From Larix kaempferi (lineage: Eukaryota > Streptophyta > Pinopsida > Pinales > Pinaceae): DNA of 64,000 bases. How positions within the stretch are numbered: the stretch's first letter is position 1; every line of letters starts with the position of its first letter. The notes beneath the pieces were generated by a model. That model was not told the origin of the DNA. It saw nothing but the letters and a program-made list of their open reading frames with translations, and searched no databases. Where the stretch lies: NCBI GenBank assembly GCA_027924585.1, contig BSBM01000436.1, positions 12,190,501 through 12,254,500 on the forward strand, read 5' to 3'. Positions 29,892-42,148 of the stretch are shown piece after piece. The position numbers were made by a program, and so were the translations under genes.

Positions 29892-31897
29892 TTTTTTTTC
29901 CTTGGAAAAAGTCGTAATTTTATTTCAAAAAGATTAACAAAATTACATTCTGCACATGTAATAGGATCACAAAGATCCCTACATTGTCATATATTTACAT
30001 TCCCATTTCAGAAATGAAAAATAAAATCACATATGAGTGGTTACAGAGAAAGTGTTCGAGTGCAAACCCTCATTGCCCAGAAAAAAAAACAGAAAAAAAA
30101 AACTGTAATCAGAACATTTCCGTCAAGACGGCAGACCCCAAACTCCAGAGAAAAGGTGCCCCACAAAAACCACCAGCCGATCCGCATCTCCCAGGATTCG
30201 CCTCCACTAATGGCACCTCTCCATCATGCAGCCATCGACCTCCCCAGCAGCAAAGGCAGTCTTTAAGACAGAGCTCCCTGCAGCGTGAAAGGAGAGGTGG
30301 CGATGTGAGAGGGAGCAGCACCAATAATAGGCAGCAAACCCTGAAAACCAAGAGCAGAGCCATCCCTCCACAGAAAATCCATCCCAGCCGAAACCCTCAT
30401 CGAAGTATGTAGGATATCTATGTCTGTGGACAAGCAGCAGACACGATAGACCTCCCAAACCAGCGAAACGGCCAGCAAGCAGACCCCAGATGAAGAAAAA
30501 ACTAGAGCAGACCACCGTTGGAGCCTCCATCGGAAGAAAGGGCACCGCCTTTCAGGAAACCAAAAAGAGTAGCCAGAAAATGTTGCCACTAGAAGGAGAA
30601 ACAGAAAAACTCATGAACAGCAGGAGAAAGAAGGGCCACCGATTTCAGATCTGGTCGTTCATCTGCCATGTAAAGAGCCGCCACCATCGAATCGCCGAGA
30701 AGGAGCTGCCGCCGTCAGGACAAAGCCATCCCACTCCGTCAAGGGTGAAGCCGCCGAGCCCCCCACTACCGACGCAGGTTCCCTGGAGCAGCCTTATTTG
30801 CTTCAGCGGCAGCTTTGTTCACGGCCACTCTAGAAGGTTGCACCTCATCCAATTGAAGAATCAACTTAGTCAAAGTACACAGCACCAAGAAAGAAATCTC
30901 CTGTTAAAAGCATTGATCTCAGGTTTCCAGTCGCGGCAGCAGTCCTGGAATTATAGCAGCAGTTGCAACGGCAAATTCTGATGCAGCACTCTGTGTAGCA
31001 TACGTTCCATCGGGTAGAATGGCAGGTCGCCTCGAAGAGACAATAATGGCGTTTGCTGGTGGAGATTTGCTAGTTTCCAAACCCTCGGCATCCTCGGCCA
31101 CTGTGTAAAATGTGAATTCCCCGAGGTAATGGTCGAGATACCATTTTATACTTCAGACAGAGAAAGGCAGTACTCTCCAATGATCCAAAGCGCACATGAA
31201 TAGACACGAGAAGATCGGATTTGACCAGAAGCCTTGCAATTATGGAAACCCTGAGTTTAGGGTTAGTCTCAATAATCTCGCGCACGAAAAGCACAACATC
31301 CATAGCAGACGCAAGATTGCTATCCCTAAGAATCAGCAGATGAACAACAGTGCTTGCAACTTCAGGGAACTTCACGGCGCACGAATGGAGCCTGCACCAG
31401 CATTTGCCTGTACTCTCCATTCTTCTCTAATTCCCCGCTCTAGGTTTTCATGACCTCTTTCTTCAGTGTCATAACAACTTCATTCCTCGGACAGTGGCAT
31501 TCCTCGAAACCACCTGCGCTGGGAGAGCATTGGAAGCCTTGAAAGCATCAGGCTCCAGATTATACCCCGACCTGCAGCCTTGTAACAGCCGCATTCCGTT
31601 CGTCAATCTCAACTCTGAAGCAGTCCTGTTTTCCGCCCCTGTTGCGCCGACGCAGCCGCCCACAGCAGCTGACCCTCTGAGCCATCCGGAAACCGCCGCC
31701 GCCGCCACTAGATCTGGAGCATACAGACCCAATGGGTCGCCGCGCAAAGAGCCACCCTCTCTCCAAACTCGACCATCACGCTTCCTCTGATGCAAACGCA
31801 GGAGAAGGGCGACCATGGAAGAATCCATGGCCGCCAATGTTCTGCCTACACAAACCCTAGCGGAGCTGTTTCTTGCTCCTCCTTTGGCCGAAAGATC
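29892..31897 (-). mobile_element. Chimeric retroposon carrying a beta-COP fragment
   Basis: 2.0 kb bounded by a perfect 17-bp target duplication agttgccactcaatttc (29875-29891 and 31898-31914), with an A tail on the minus strand (t-run at 29892-29899). It interrupts LINE1 between EN and RT. Minus-strand order: GC-rich 5' segment with a plant-leader-like ctagggtttgtg (31850s) and an ATG-led frame; a beta-COP coding fragment (31490-30808); an unrelated GC-rich to T-rich segment; and a 3' tail (gaaataaaattacgac) that resembles the tails of LINE2 and LINE3. This looks like a LINE-mobilised non-autonomous chimera, not a simple processed pseudogene. Confidence 0.8.
30808..31490 (-). pseudogene. Coatomer subunit beta (beta-COP) retro-fragment
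   Basis: Minus-strand conceptual reading matches plant beta-COP across several frames: VVMTLKKEV, SGELEKNGEYRQMLVQA, KFPEVASTVVHLL, ETNPKLRVSII, YSCALWIIGEYCLSLSEV, FYTVAEDAEGLE, SSRRPAILPDGTYATQSAA, LLLTGDFFLGAV, LTKL and LDEVQPSRV-VNKA. It covers an internal part of the about 950-aa protein with no introns, so it derives from mRNA. Frameshifts, small deletions and stops (TAG after MKT; TAA after SEV) make it a pseudogene. Functional beta-COP is part of the COPI vesicle coat at the Golgi. Sequence on both sides is not beta-COP. Confidence 0.88.
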
Positions 31898-31914
31898 AGT
31901 TGCCACTCAATTTC

Positions 31915-32900
31915 ATTATCTAAAAGCAATTTATTTGTTTGCCATCATGTAAATAAGGAAAAAACCTTCCCAATTTTGTTTCAACCTCCTGAATTAAACC
32001 CTCTTGCTCATGTTGGTGCTCTCTAGCCCACGCAACAACCTTCTCTTTGATATGCTTCAAAGAACAAGAAAAATAACCCCTAGCTTTGGCCTCCGACTTA
32101 GGCTAAACTTGCTACTAATGCAACCTGAGTTTTAGAAACTCCTCCTCAATGAACAATGAGGATTATAATTGAAGGGTACCCTTGACTTAACCCCTCGATA
32201 TCCTAACTCAAGAAAATTTGAAAAATGGTCTAAGGGAAGTGTTTCTCCCACCCAAGAATCGACCCTATCCACTTGAGTAATCATGTTATCATGCACTTGA
32301 AAACGATAAAAATGCTTCACAACCCCCTCTTCACCAATCTGATTGTTACCCTATGTCAGCCTGCATAATCTTATAAATTCAATATTGACCAAACTTGTTG
32401 ACTCTTATTTACCTAAAAATAAGTTTGTTGGCCTATCTTCACGAGCCAATGAGCCCCAAATCTCTTCACTACTCTTTGTCAAGTTGAGATCCCCCCAAGA
32501 ATCAGATTATCCATCTTGAGACACTCGAGAGTAAATAAGTGATTCCAAAATTCCAACTTATCATTATATGAACCATATAAGTTAAGGACCGAAAAGGTAC
32601 AGTCCAAACTCTTGTTATAGACCATAGTACACAAAACAGAGCAAACTGCAAAACAATTAATCAAGGTGATATTATTATTGAAGCCAGTGATAATACCACT
32701 TGAGTGTCCGACAACATCCTAAGATAAAAACTCCCACCCCTTGAACCTCTTACGAAGGTTCGACACGAGAGAATCCCCATACCCCATTGATTCTTGAATC
32801 GACATAAGACCCAACTTCTTTGAATCGACCAAGTGCTCGAGGGAGAGTTTCTTAGTTTGCCATCCCATGCCATTTACATTAACTGACAAGATCTTTATTA
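31915..32900 (-). pseudogene. LINE1: endonuclease domain
   Basis: Minus strand, from about 32880: MGWQTKKLSLEHLVDSKKLG...IQESM (Glu of the APE-type endonuclease), DCTFSVLNLYGSYNDKLEFWNHL and DNLILGG followed by frame damage where GDLN is expected (32664-32479). Then RVDSWVGETLPLDHFSNFLEL and VPFNYNPH (32320-32132), corresponding to the SDH block and the linker to RT. The endonuclease nicks target DNA to prime reverse transcription. Broken by several frameshifts. The beta-COP retroposon separates it from the RT part. Confidence 0.75.
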
Positions 32901-33299
32901 GTGGACATAGTTGAGGGGGCTTACTACTCTAAGGACCCTATAGATTATTTTTTACATTCCCTAATTCACCTCCCGAGCATATTTTTCCTAAGTATTCTTT
33001 AAAGAGGACTTCCTACCCACCCTCCTTCGACGAGTCGAATCCCAACCCCTTGGAGACCATAGAGACCCCATAACCATAATTTGGAGGAAGAGTCCATAAG
33101 AATTAAGGGACATAACCATGGGAATTTGAATACAAACTATTGGAAGTTGAAACCTTAGGAGAGGGGGGATAGAAAAGAGAATTTTATTCATCTAATAACC
33201 CCCAAAATAACAACCTACGGTCTTACCTGTCGAAAATTCAACCTGGGATTTGGGGGAATTAATAGTAAAGGTTTGGTCATACTTGAAAAACTAGTAATA

Positions 33300-34400
33300 G
33301 GAAGAGTAGTCAAAACATCAACATAATGAGGAGGAGAAGAAGGGAAACCAACTTACCCAAAGAATTACATGCTTGGTATTTCATGTTCCATAAGGCTCCC
33401 AGCAGCGCTAACTTATATGAAGAGCTATCAATATCTTCAATAACCTCCTTGCTATATTCCATTTGAATCTCCTTAAGCCAATCCACATAAATTAGTAGGA
33501 TAGACATACCCCCCACCATGAAGTCATAAATAACATTTCCCTTAAAACTATCAAAACCGTCACCACAAGGTGACAAACTCGACCTCTCCCCAATCCCAAA
33601 ACCCTTCCATTGACTCATCCCTAGCATCAAAAAGGGGATGACAATACTCCAAACTAAGCATATTTTGATCCAAGAACCACTGCCAATGTAAGATCCACAA
33701 TTCATCCTCCTTCCGCTTAAATATATATCCAAACCGGTCCTGTGCCAAAAGATGAATGATGGGGAGATGCCCTACCTTTGGAGCCCACCACAACAGAGAC
33801 CACTCCTTCATAGCCCCCATCGATACATAACATCCACAAAAATTTCCAACCAAAGTCCACCCTTCCAAATATGGTGTATGTAAAACATTAATGTCTTCTC
33901 CCACGATGAGCGAAACACCTCCTCCATGGGATCTAATAACCTTTATCCTCATCTTGGAAAGTTGAGGGGAAACCCTCTATCTCAAGATGACCAGATCCTC
34001 CAGGACAGTTCAACCACCTTCAAACCCTAGATCATCAAAATAGTTAATGGAATGTTCAATCAAGCTTTATAGGAAACTATTGGAATGAACCCTTGAGGGC
34101 CGAGAAGCAAGATTACCACAATCATTGAACCTCAGGGAAAGATATGATGTCGGTTGATATGAAGTCTTGTCATTCTCGATAGATCCACCATACCTAGAGA
34201 TACCTTGCCATATTTAAAAGGATCTGATAGGGAAAGAGGCCCTTCATTGTCGCTAGGACATAAATTTAATTGAGGCATGTATCCCCCACCAAATTCGCTA
34301 CAAAAAATACCAACCATTGCTCCTGCAACCCTTGGAAAAGAGGATGTAGAGTAAGAGTCATCCTCCAAGGAAGAATCCAGGTAGTCCAACAACTTTATAC
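33300..34400 (-). pseudogene. LINE1: ORF1 (DUF4283-type) remnant
   Basis: Minus-strand fragments 34392-34132 (no domain recognised), 33952-33560 and 33732-33310. The middle one reads like the DUF4283 domain of plant LINE ORF1 proteins: LVGNFCGCYVSMGAMKEW, GHLPIIHLLAQDRFGYIFK, EDELWIL and HPLFDARDESME. The family's ORF1 binds RNA. No zinc knuckle is visible here. 32900-33300 between ORF1 and the endonuclease has only short fragments. Start and 5' end of the LINE are not defined; no target duplication can be assigned because the tail is outside. Confidence 0.65.
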
Positions 34401-35033
34401 ACTTCTCTATGATTAGACAACAATAATAGGAGCTAACCCTAGTCTATAGAGCTCCATTTTCATTCCTTCTTCTTTGTGATGAAGCCAGTGGTATCATCAT
34501 ATAGTAATACCTAATATCTTACTTAAATGATGGGGAAGATTTTTCAAATTGGCATTATTAGTATACGAAGAGGATTGTCATTGGGTCTTCAAATTCTCAA
34601 GTTGTAAACGTTGGACTCATGATGGAGGAACAACCCCAATTCCAAAAGGTGATCATTAAAGGAAGTGGCCATCATGAGAAGTTAAGCCTCAATTCGATTA
34701 ATCACTAGTGAACTATGACTCCTAAATCATGTAATAACACATATGTTACAGAGCATTCAATAATTTATTTGTTTTGTTTTTGGATTTATAAAAGAAAAAT
34801 TAATAAATATTTGGTTCCATATGAGTCACTTAAATTATAACGGATTCTTTGAAAATAGAAGTGATGTTAGGAGATGAAGTCAATATCCAAATCTCCAATA
34901 TTCTTCTTGTAGAGTTCACAACTAGGCACCAACTATTCGTATGCGTGGAGTGATAAAGGGTGGAGCCCTTGAGGAAAAAAATTATATACCCTCCAGTGTA
35001 TTTCAGTTCTTTCTGGAGCCCTCATATGTATTG
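34401..35033. other. Intergenic spacer between LINE1 and element C
   Basis: About 630 bp of AT-rich sequence without a frame, repeat or motif that I recognise. It may be the 5' end of LINE1 or older host sequence. Confidence 0.4.
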
Positions 35034-37200
35034 TGTAAAAGGGAAGTGATCAATGTTTTTTAAGATTTCTAATAAAAACACAAACTACTCTATTTACCTG
35101 TCCAATCATTTAGGAATTTCAAATAAGACATTAGCAATTCACATCACATGAAATATCGTAGAAATCATGTTATAATAGCATCATATAAGAATTTTACAAC
35201 AACATATAAACAATTTAAAATCACAAGAAAAATACCTCGTAATAAGAATGGTGACGGAGTCCAAACTAAGGAAGCTTCCCTCTTCTCCTCGACTTGCTTC
35301 CATCTTCATTTCCCAAAGCGGAACCACAGTTTTACCTCCCAGCCAACTAGGGGCCTAGTCATCTTTGTAGCCCCAGAAAGCCATCGAATGCTCCCATCCA
35401 AATGGCCTCCTAGACCTCCGTGCTCGAGACCCCAGAGAACAGAACATTGATGCACTAATAGGCTATGTATCAAATCTTCCAAGAGTTCTCAAACTCTTCC
35501 AACTCTTCCAACTTCTCATACCCCAAAATATCCTCCAAGAGTAAAAGAACCTCCTCTTTCCACTCTCAAGTCTCCTATTTATTTCAAAACTCATCATCAT
35601 CTTCCTCATACATCAATAAATTCCAATAAAGCAATAATCATCAATCAATAAATTCATTTCCTCCAAAAAGTAGCAATTTGATTTAAATAATTAAAATATT
35701 AATAAACATGGTTGCAAAGTCTCACTTGTCATGCTTCCATCTTAATGCAACTATGACAACTATTTTCTAAAAAATTGTGCAAATCCTATCTATCCATTTA
35801 TTTATATTATCCTTTCATTCATAAGTCAAATAAGATATTTTCATATACTATATTATACTATGACATATTGTATATTATATATATATAATTATATATGTCA
35901 TTAAATAATACAAACAATTTATATAAATCTAAAACATATTTGACAAGTCAAGAAACTCATACTTTCAACAATTCATCAACCAAGCTACTATTACCTAATA
36001 TAACCATATTAATTTATTCATCGATTGACCAATCATAGTAATGTACTCACGAATTGGCATATGCATGGCGAGTGCACACGTCTGAAGCATGGGTACTAAT
36101 AATCACATTTAATGCTCCTAATATATCATTATTACATGCTCGCAAACAACATATAGAAGAACAATTAAACAATGCATCATTCATCATTCATACAGAAGCA
36201 ATAAGACATAATTAGATTAAAAAAAATGATGAAATCAAGCATATAATCACGATGGTTAATAACAATCAAGAACACCATCCAATCCATCATTGGTCCCATC
36301 CATCCCATAAGTACTCCAATCCCCTAATCACCACTACTTCCATCTCCTGACCTCACCATCCCATCCTCTGCTGCAATATACTGTGGCATCGACTACACGA
36401 CCTAACCGCATATAGAACCCGTAAGCGGAAGTGTCAATCGAATACATCGACCAAGCTTCCCCAGCAGGCATCCGCTAGTCGTCATCACACATATAGGGGA
36501 GTGTGTGCAACACAACCCTCCAACGACTCTAGGTTTTGGGGGATAAATGGTGGGAAATGCCTCCACCCCCCCTAATAGTACTAGGTTCAACACCCTACAT
36601 CAACCATACTGTGCCATCACTGTTCTAAGGGGTCTCGTCATTGAACAACCACTTTGATCAAGTCACAATTCCTGTCAAAACTCACACTCACCCACAAGTC
36701 AAACACATATTGGAATTCACAATTAAATAACATGAAAAATTTATATAACATCATTATCCTCCTGATGTCCAAGACATTTTGTGCCCCTTGGCACTATAGG
36801 AATCCACCTATCTTGTAGCCAATCAACATGTGGAATAGTTCATCATTAACATGAAACTCATATATAGGCATACCCAACTCTTTCAAGTGTTAATCCACAT
36901 CACTAAAATGACATTTACATATAATCATGTAAGTTCTTTTTGCAAACAACTAAATTAGCATTCCACATATGGATATTCTATATTCAATTTGCATGTTCAA
37001 TATGAAGCAACACATTGATTACCATTAATAAATTAAACAATAAATTCCATTTACCATACAACCTAAAGGGAGTCCACATGTCCACATAACAATCACCTTA
37101 ATCAATCTATCTTCGTCAAACAAACAATAAGCAAATACAAGGCTACGCTAATTCACTTTAGATTTTTTAATTAACGAATCTCAAGATATGGGGCATTACA
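35034..37200 (-). repeat. Element C 3' LTR
   Basis: Nearly collinear with the right copy over 2.1 kb; about 35 bp near its 35034 end are missing relative to the right copy. Inner end 37200 is sharp (cattaca then tacacccaccc). Contains a (ta)n segment near 35860-35900 and no coding potential; short frames such as the one at 36402-36593 are repeated in the other LTR and are not genes. Confidence 0.85.
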
Positions 37201-37217
37201 TACACCCACCCTTCAAG
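37201..37217 (-). other. Element C polypurine tract
   Basis: Minus strand cttgaagggtgggtgta directly abuts the LTR start TGTAATG, and is preceded by cgggacgaagtttctt, a sequence seen before the PPT in many plant Ty3 chromoviruses. Confidence 0.7.
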
Positions 37218-38950
37218 AAACTTCGTCCCGAAGTTATGGTCATTCAGAATTTTAAGAAAAATATCGATACCATATCTCTATTATTTCCAACTAAAATAAC
37301 TTAGCCATGCTAATCCCGTGAGACCTTCACATGATCAACATCTTGTTATTATATAATTTTACCTCTTCCATCACATAGGATGTGTTCTCGAGTTATGCTT
37401 TACATGTTATACACACAATTGATCTAACTTCATCAAGGTTTATCAATTCATTTAGTCCTAGTTAGTTAACATATATCATAATCTGTTGTTGTTTTCTATA
37501 TCATGGTTCATAAGAAGACCTTGTCTCCCATATCGCATTTCCTTAGGTTCAAGGTGTATTGTTATGACCATTTATCGATTCTTAGTTTTATTGATCTTCT
37601 TTCTAACAAACACCAATTAATTTTTCACTAGTATATTTAATTAGATCCAAACCTCGATAGTATCTTGAATGATGTACTAATAACAACTCCAATAGCATCA
37701 TGTTTACCCACCTAATATACAATACATTATTAGTAAACACTTGACAAATGAGAAATTTTACTCAGGAGTCTCATGTCATGCACAAAGTACTTACGCTTTT
37801 AATTTTAACACATATCATTTCCATCCCTGAGGTAATGACTAAATTTGTCAATAATGCAATCATTGATGCACATCATGAATCTCGGCCTACTAACTCTCTT
37901 TACTATCCATCGTTGCTTATCATTCCAAAATATTATCATGACACTTGTTACTTATACTCATATTGATATATTGTTTTCACTATAATTACACTTAAATTGC
38001 CCATTATTATTCACGTCTACTGCTATTATTCACATTCCTTTTCTTATTTGACTAAAATTTATGTGAATTATGTTCCACAATAATCTTATTTTTATGGCAT
38101 TCAAATCTCACATGCTTCATATTGACATTGATATGTTATTAATTATGTAAGAATATACATACAACCTTTATATTCCTTGTGGTATATGATTTATTTATTT
38201 ATTTTATATCTAAAATTACTATATTTATTAACATCTTCATACAACCCTTCCACATGTACAATATGGGAAGTTGAACCTTAAAATTAATATACATTTACTT
38301 ACTATTCAAGCTTCGCATATCGATTTATATATTAGTGGAGGTCAATATTTAAATAATAATAAGGATGTGTTTGTTACCTTGTTTTCATCTTTATAATCTA
38401 TTTATAATTCCTTTACTACATTACTACCTATAATCACACCTACCTCTTTACAACCTTGTTATTTGATTATGAGTTTGTTATCTAATTATAAACTGTAATT
38501 TAATTACACCAGCATAGATCCATCCCAATGTGGATCTATCAAGCCTAAAGACATCCATCAAGGGTCTAAGCTTACACTGATACCTTCTCACATAGATCTA
38601 CAACCATGAACTCCTCAAGGCTCCCCATTTATAACACACATGTCAAAGTTCATTGTGCCTTACTAGAGTGTTATCCACAACAATTTAGATACCTTGAAAA
38701 TTTTTATAGTCTTTTTGGTATTGCAATTCATAAGAAGATGGTATCTCCCATATAACATTTATTTTGGTTTCTGGGGTATTAGTATGACTCATTTAACATT
38801 TGCTCACTTTATTGATTTTCTCTCAAATTTATACCACTTACTTTCTCATTAGAAATTTTAATTAAGATCCATCTTCAGAGTTTCTTGAATAGTCTACCAT
38901 ATATAATAACTTGAACAACACCATGTTTATTAATCAAGTGCCCTTTATCA
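37218..38950 (-). pseudogene. Element C integrase-end remnants, duplicated
   Basis: 37501-37700 and 38715-38920 are diverged copies of each other (shared cataagaaga, gtctcccatat, attgat(c/t)ttct and ttaagatcca-like words). Read on the minus strand the first gives GLDLIKYTSEKL ... LNLRKCDMGDKVFL, which aligns with the end of Ty3 integrases (GPELIQ-T-EKI ... VGDKVFL). Stops are everywhere. The rest is AT-rich and unreadable. The roughly 1.2-kb offset shows a local duplication or a second nested fragment. Confidence 0.5.
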
Positions 38951-41900
38951 CTTGATACTCATTAAACATAGCTCTTACCCCATGAATTGCACATTATACA
39001 TGTAGAATATTTACAACTTCATTTTTAACACATAGGTAGAGTCTAGCCTACCACCTCTAAATAGGTGCTTGATACAACTATAGATTATGACTAGACGTGA
39101 AATACACATACTCATCTTACTCCCTTACTTCCCATACTCGTATCAAGACATCCAATTTGATTACAACTTCCAAGGGAAATTGTCTTTCTTCTTCTTCTTT
39201 TTTAAACTCTAATATAAAACAATAGTGTGTATCCTACCTTGGACATTATTTTTACAATTATACTTTGATTAAGTCAATCCTTTCTACCTTTACCTAATTT
39301 CCTTCATTTATTAAATATTTCATTAACCTATAAAACTTTATCTTAGAGGAACAATTAACCTATGTTCCTTTAATATTAATTTATACAACCATGGTAGTAA
39401 TACATAAAGTGGCCAATATTTTGGAAAGATCAATATTTGATTTTATCTAGGTCATTTATGTGAACTATATGAATGGTAGTTTTATTAATAGGATTTCTAA
39501 ATAATGTCATGATATTATTAGATTCTTGTTGGTATATGTTTAGTTTACATGTATATCAAAGTTGCTCATACATATTTGATTTCCATTAAAATTTATCATT
39601 AGACTAATTTCATTAAACTCTTTTGATGGATTTTTTTTTTTTTGCAATAACTTAAGAATTAGTTTCACTTAGTCAGAATTAAAATTTAAATCCTATTTTT
39701 AACTAAAATCTTTTAAAAACATTATATTAATTTTTATACAATATATATATATATATATATATATAATCCTCTTTGCATGACAAAATTGTTCTCTTTTCTA
39801 TAAATGTTAAAATATTAAAATAGTATAAGATACCCTAATTTAGTTAATTAGTTACTTAATTTAATTTAAATTTAAACTAAACCACATTTAATGATTAAAA
39901 AATGCTAAAACATTTAACACTTAATTGTGCGTAGAAAAGTAGTCAGTAGTTACACGAGTCGATGTTGGCTTTTGTTTTCGAAGTCGCTTTTCATTTATGA
40001 AGACGGTGTAGAAAAGAACTACCTCGAAGTAGAGCAAAGTCTTCTTCTACGTCTTCCACCTGACGTGATAGCTCAGACTCCGAGCTTCTAGAGGAGAAGA
40101 GAAGACTAAAGACCAACATAACTCTTTGCTCTATCTTGGTGGTGAATTTCGCTGAAAGGACCGCTTCGAGAAAGCCTTTCAAAGTTTTGATATCCATGAA
40201 GTTATGGAGCAGTACATTGGCATTTATCTTACCTATGCTTCCATCCAATATTTAGTGCACGTCTTTTCACAGTTCCATCTGTTAGAATTCTCGCCAGTCA
40301 CAAGCTTATCTTTCCATAGTGCTCTCTAAGTGATTCTTCGGCACTTTAATCTACTAATGTGAAAAGATTCCATTGCAAAAATCTCATACCAGATTTGGAC
40401 TTTAAAATCGTCCCACACTATTATAATAACATATTTATAATACTAGAGATCTTATACCAAATTTGGACTATAAAATGGTTCCAACCATGCACTACCCAAT
40501 TTACAAATATTAAATATTTTGTACATTATCATTATATCAAATTTATAACAGAGAGGATCCTTAGTATAAGACTTATTATAGATGCCACCAATCCTAGATT
40601 GCTCTATGTTTCTAGCATCAACACAACCTGTTCAATGATAAAAGGAGTTCTTCGAATCAGGCACAGAAATATAGATAGAGCCAAAAGGATCGATGCTAGT
40701 TCTAAGTCCAATAGTTTATTCTCATTCTCAAAGAAGATTGAACGCAGAAGAAAAGGGCAGACGCTAGTTTTGAGTCTTATAGCTATCTCTTTTCTTAGCA
40801 GAAGATCCAAGGCAAAGACAAAGGAAGAATTAGTTGGTTGTTGTAGTGACGAGTTCCGTGTACAATGATTCTCTATTCATTTGAGCCTTTGTATTCTAGC
40901 ATTAATAAGAACTCATAAATAACCGAGCAAAGCCTCTATTTGATGTAGTTGAAAAAAAAACAATTTGAGAATAATTCCAAATTCTACACTCATGATGAGG
41001 TGTTTCTTTTTTATTTTTATGAGGGCTTCACTTGTACACATGTAGAGGTGACTTATGATTGATATGGGCTAGATCTCACCTTTTTATTATATCCGAGTGT
41101 GCCTCTATACGGGGATTTCATTCAGGAATCTTGGACACCACAACAGATAGTTGGACGACTGTTACAAGATGGCCATTACAATGTTTGGAAGGCATCCAAT
41201 TTGTAAGATATATATATATATATATATATATATTTTCTTAAAGGTGGGAACCTCTCCAGACCGCCCAGTGAGCCTTGTCACCGTATCACCTGGATACTAA
41301 ACCCTCTCCAGACTGCCCAGTGAGCCTTGTCACTGTATCACCTGGATACCAAACCCCCTGCCGGGGCTAGCCAGAGCAAAGTGTCGAACTGACTGATGAG
41401 TACGGTGTCCACCTTGATCGTACGAGCTTTTTTTGGGGACAACTATGCCTTCACCATCCTCCTGGCAGGAATTGAAAATGGATTTCCATCCGGGAAACCA
41501 TCAAACCTCACCAATACCTGTGCACCCACACCCCATCCAATTTGCAAGATATATCCTTGCATACAGGGCGCGGCCCTTTCTTAGTATCGTTCAAAGAGCT
41601 GCAAAGTATGGAAACATTGGTATCTTTGGAAAGGAAGGTACACAAAACACCCTCCAGGCTGCCGCCAAAGGCACATCTGCATGACCTAGTGTAGAGGTCA
41701 ATGGGCGCAACTCCATCCTGATGGCTGCCCTATCAGCAACACCAAATAATAGTACGTCTTGCCCTAGTTCTGGAAATATAATCAATGGTCTATACAACCA
41801 TAAAGCTATTTCATTGGTTGAGATCTGTTCACCTTGTATACGATTCCATATATCCATATATATAAGGAGATTCCTCACAATGTAAACTTCAACGTCGATA

Positions 41901-42140
41901 CCTCCCTGGTTTACTTGAAGCTTTACAGGTTAAGCTCCATACACCGCCGACAACCCTCTAAACCTACGTTAGGTTTGTTCCTTCTATGTAATTCCCAAGA
42001 TAGAGACTTGAGCTTTTCGTTGGTCCTCCTCAAGGTTATCTCCAGTCTCCTTCTTTTCAAGGTCATGACGAAACCTAATGATCTTGGGTCGGACTTCTTC
42101 TTCTTAATAAAGACGGATACCTTATATCGAGGAATCAAAA
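38951..42140. other. Decayed interior of element C, no gene recognised
   Basis: AT-rich, with a (ta)n run at about 39739-39766 and another at 41206-41231. A twice-repeated phrase (cagatttggactttaaaatcg near 40390 and 40460) and a direct repeat of about 53 bp (ctctccaga-cgcccagtgagcc, near 41250 and 41303) are visible. The phrase catccaatttg(t/c)aagatatat also occurs twice (41188, 41535). Frames at 39991-40248 (minus), 40359-40868 (plus) and 41591-41878 (minus) have no recognisable domain. Confidence 0.5.
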
Positions 42141-42148
42141 TATGTGGA

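Noticed and set aside
31469-31906. 145-codon minus-strand frame as a host gene
   Set aside because: It is the 5' segment of the retroposon, runs across the target duplication and into beta-COP sequence out of phase; no domain recognised.
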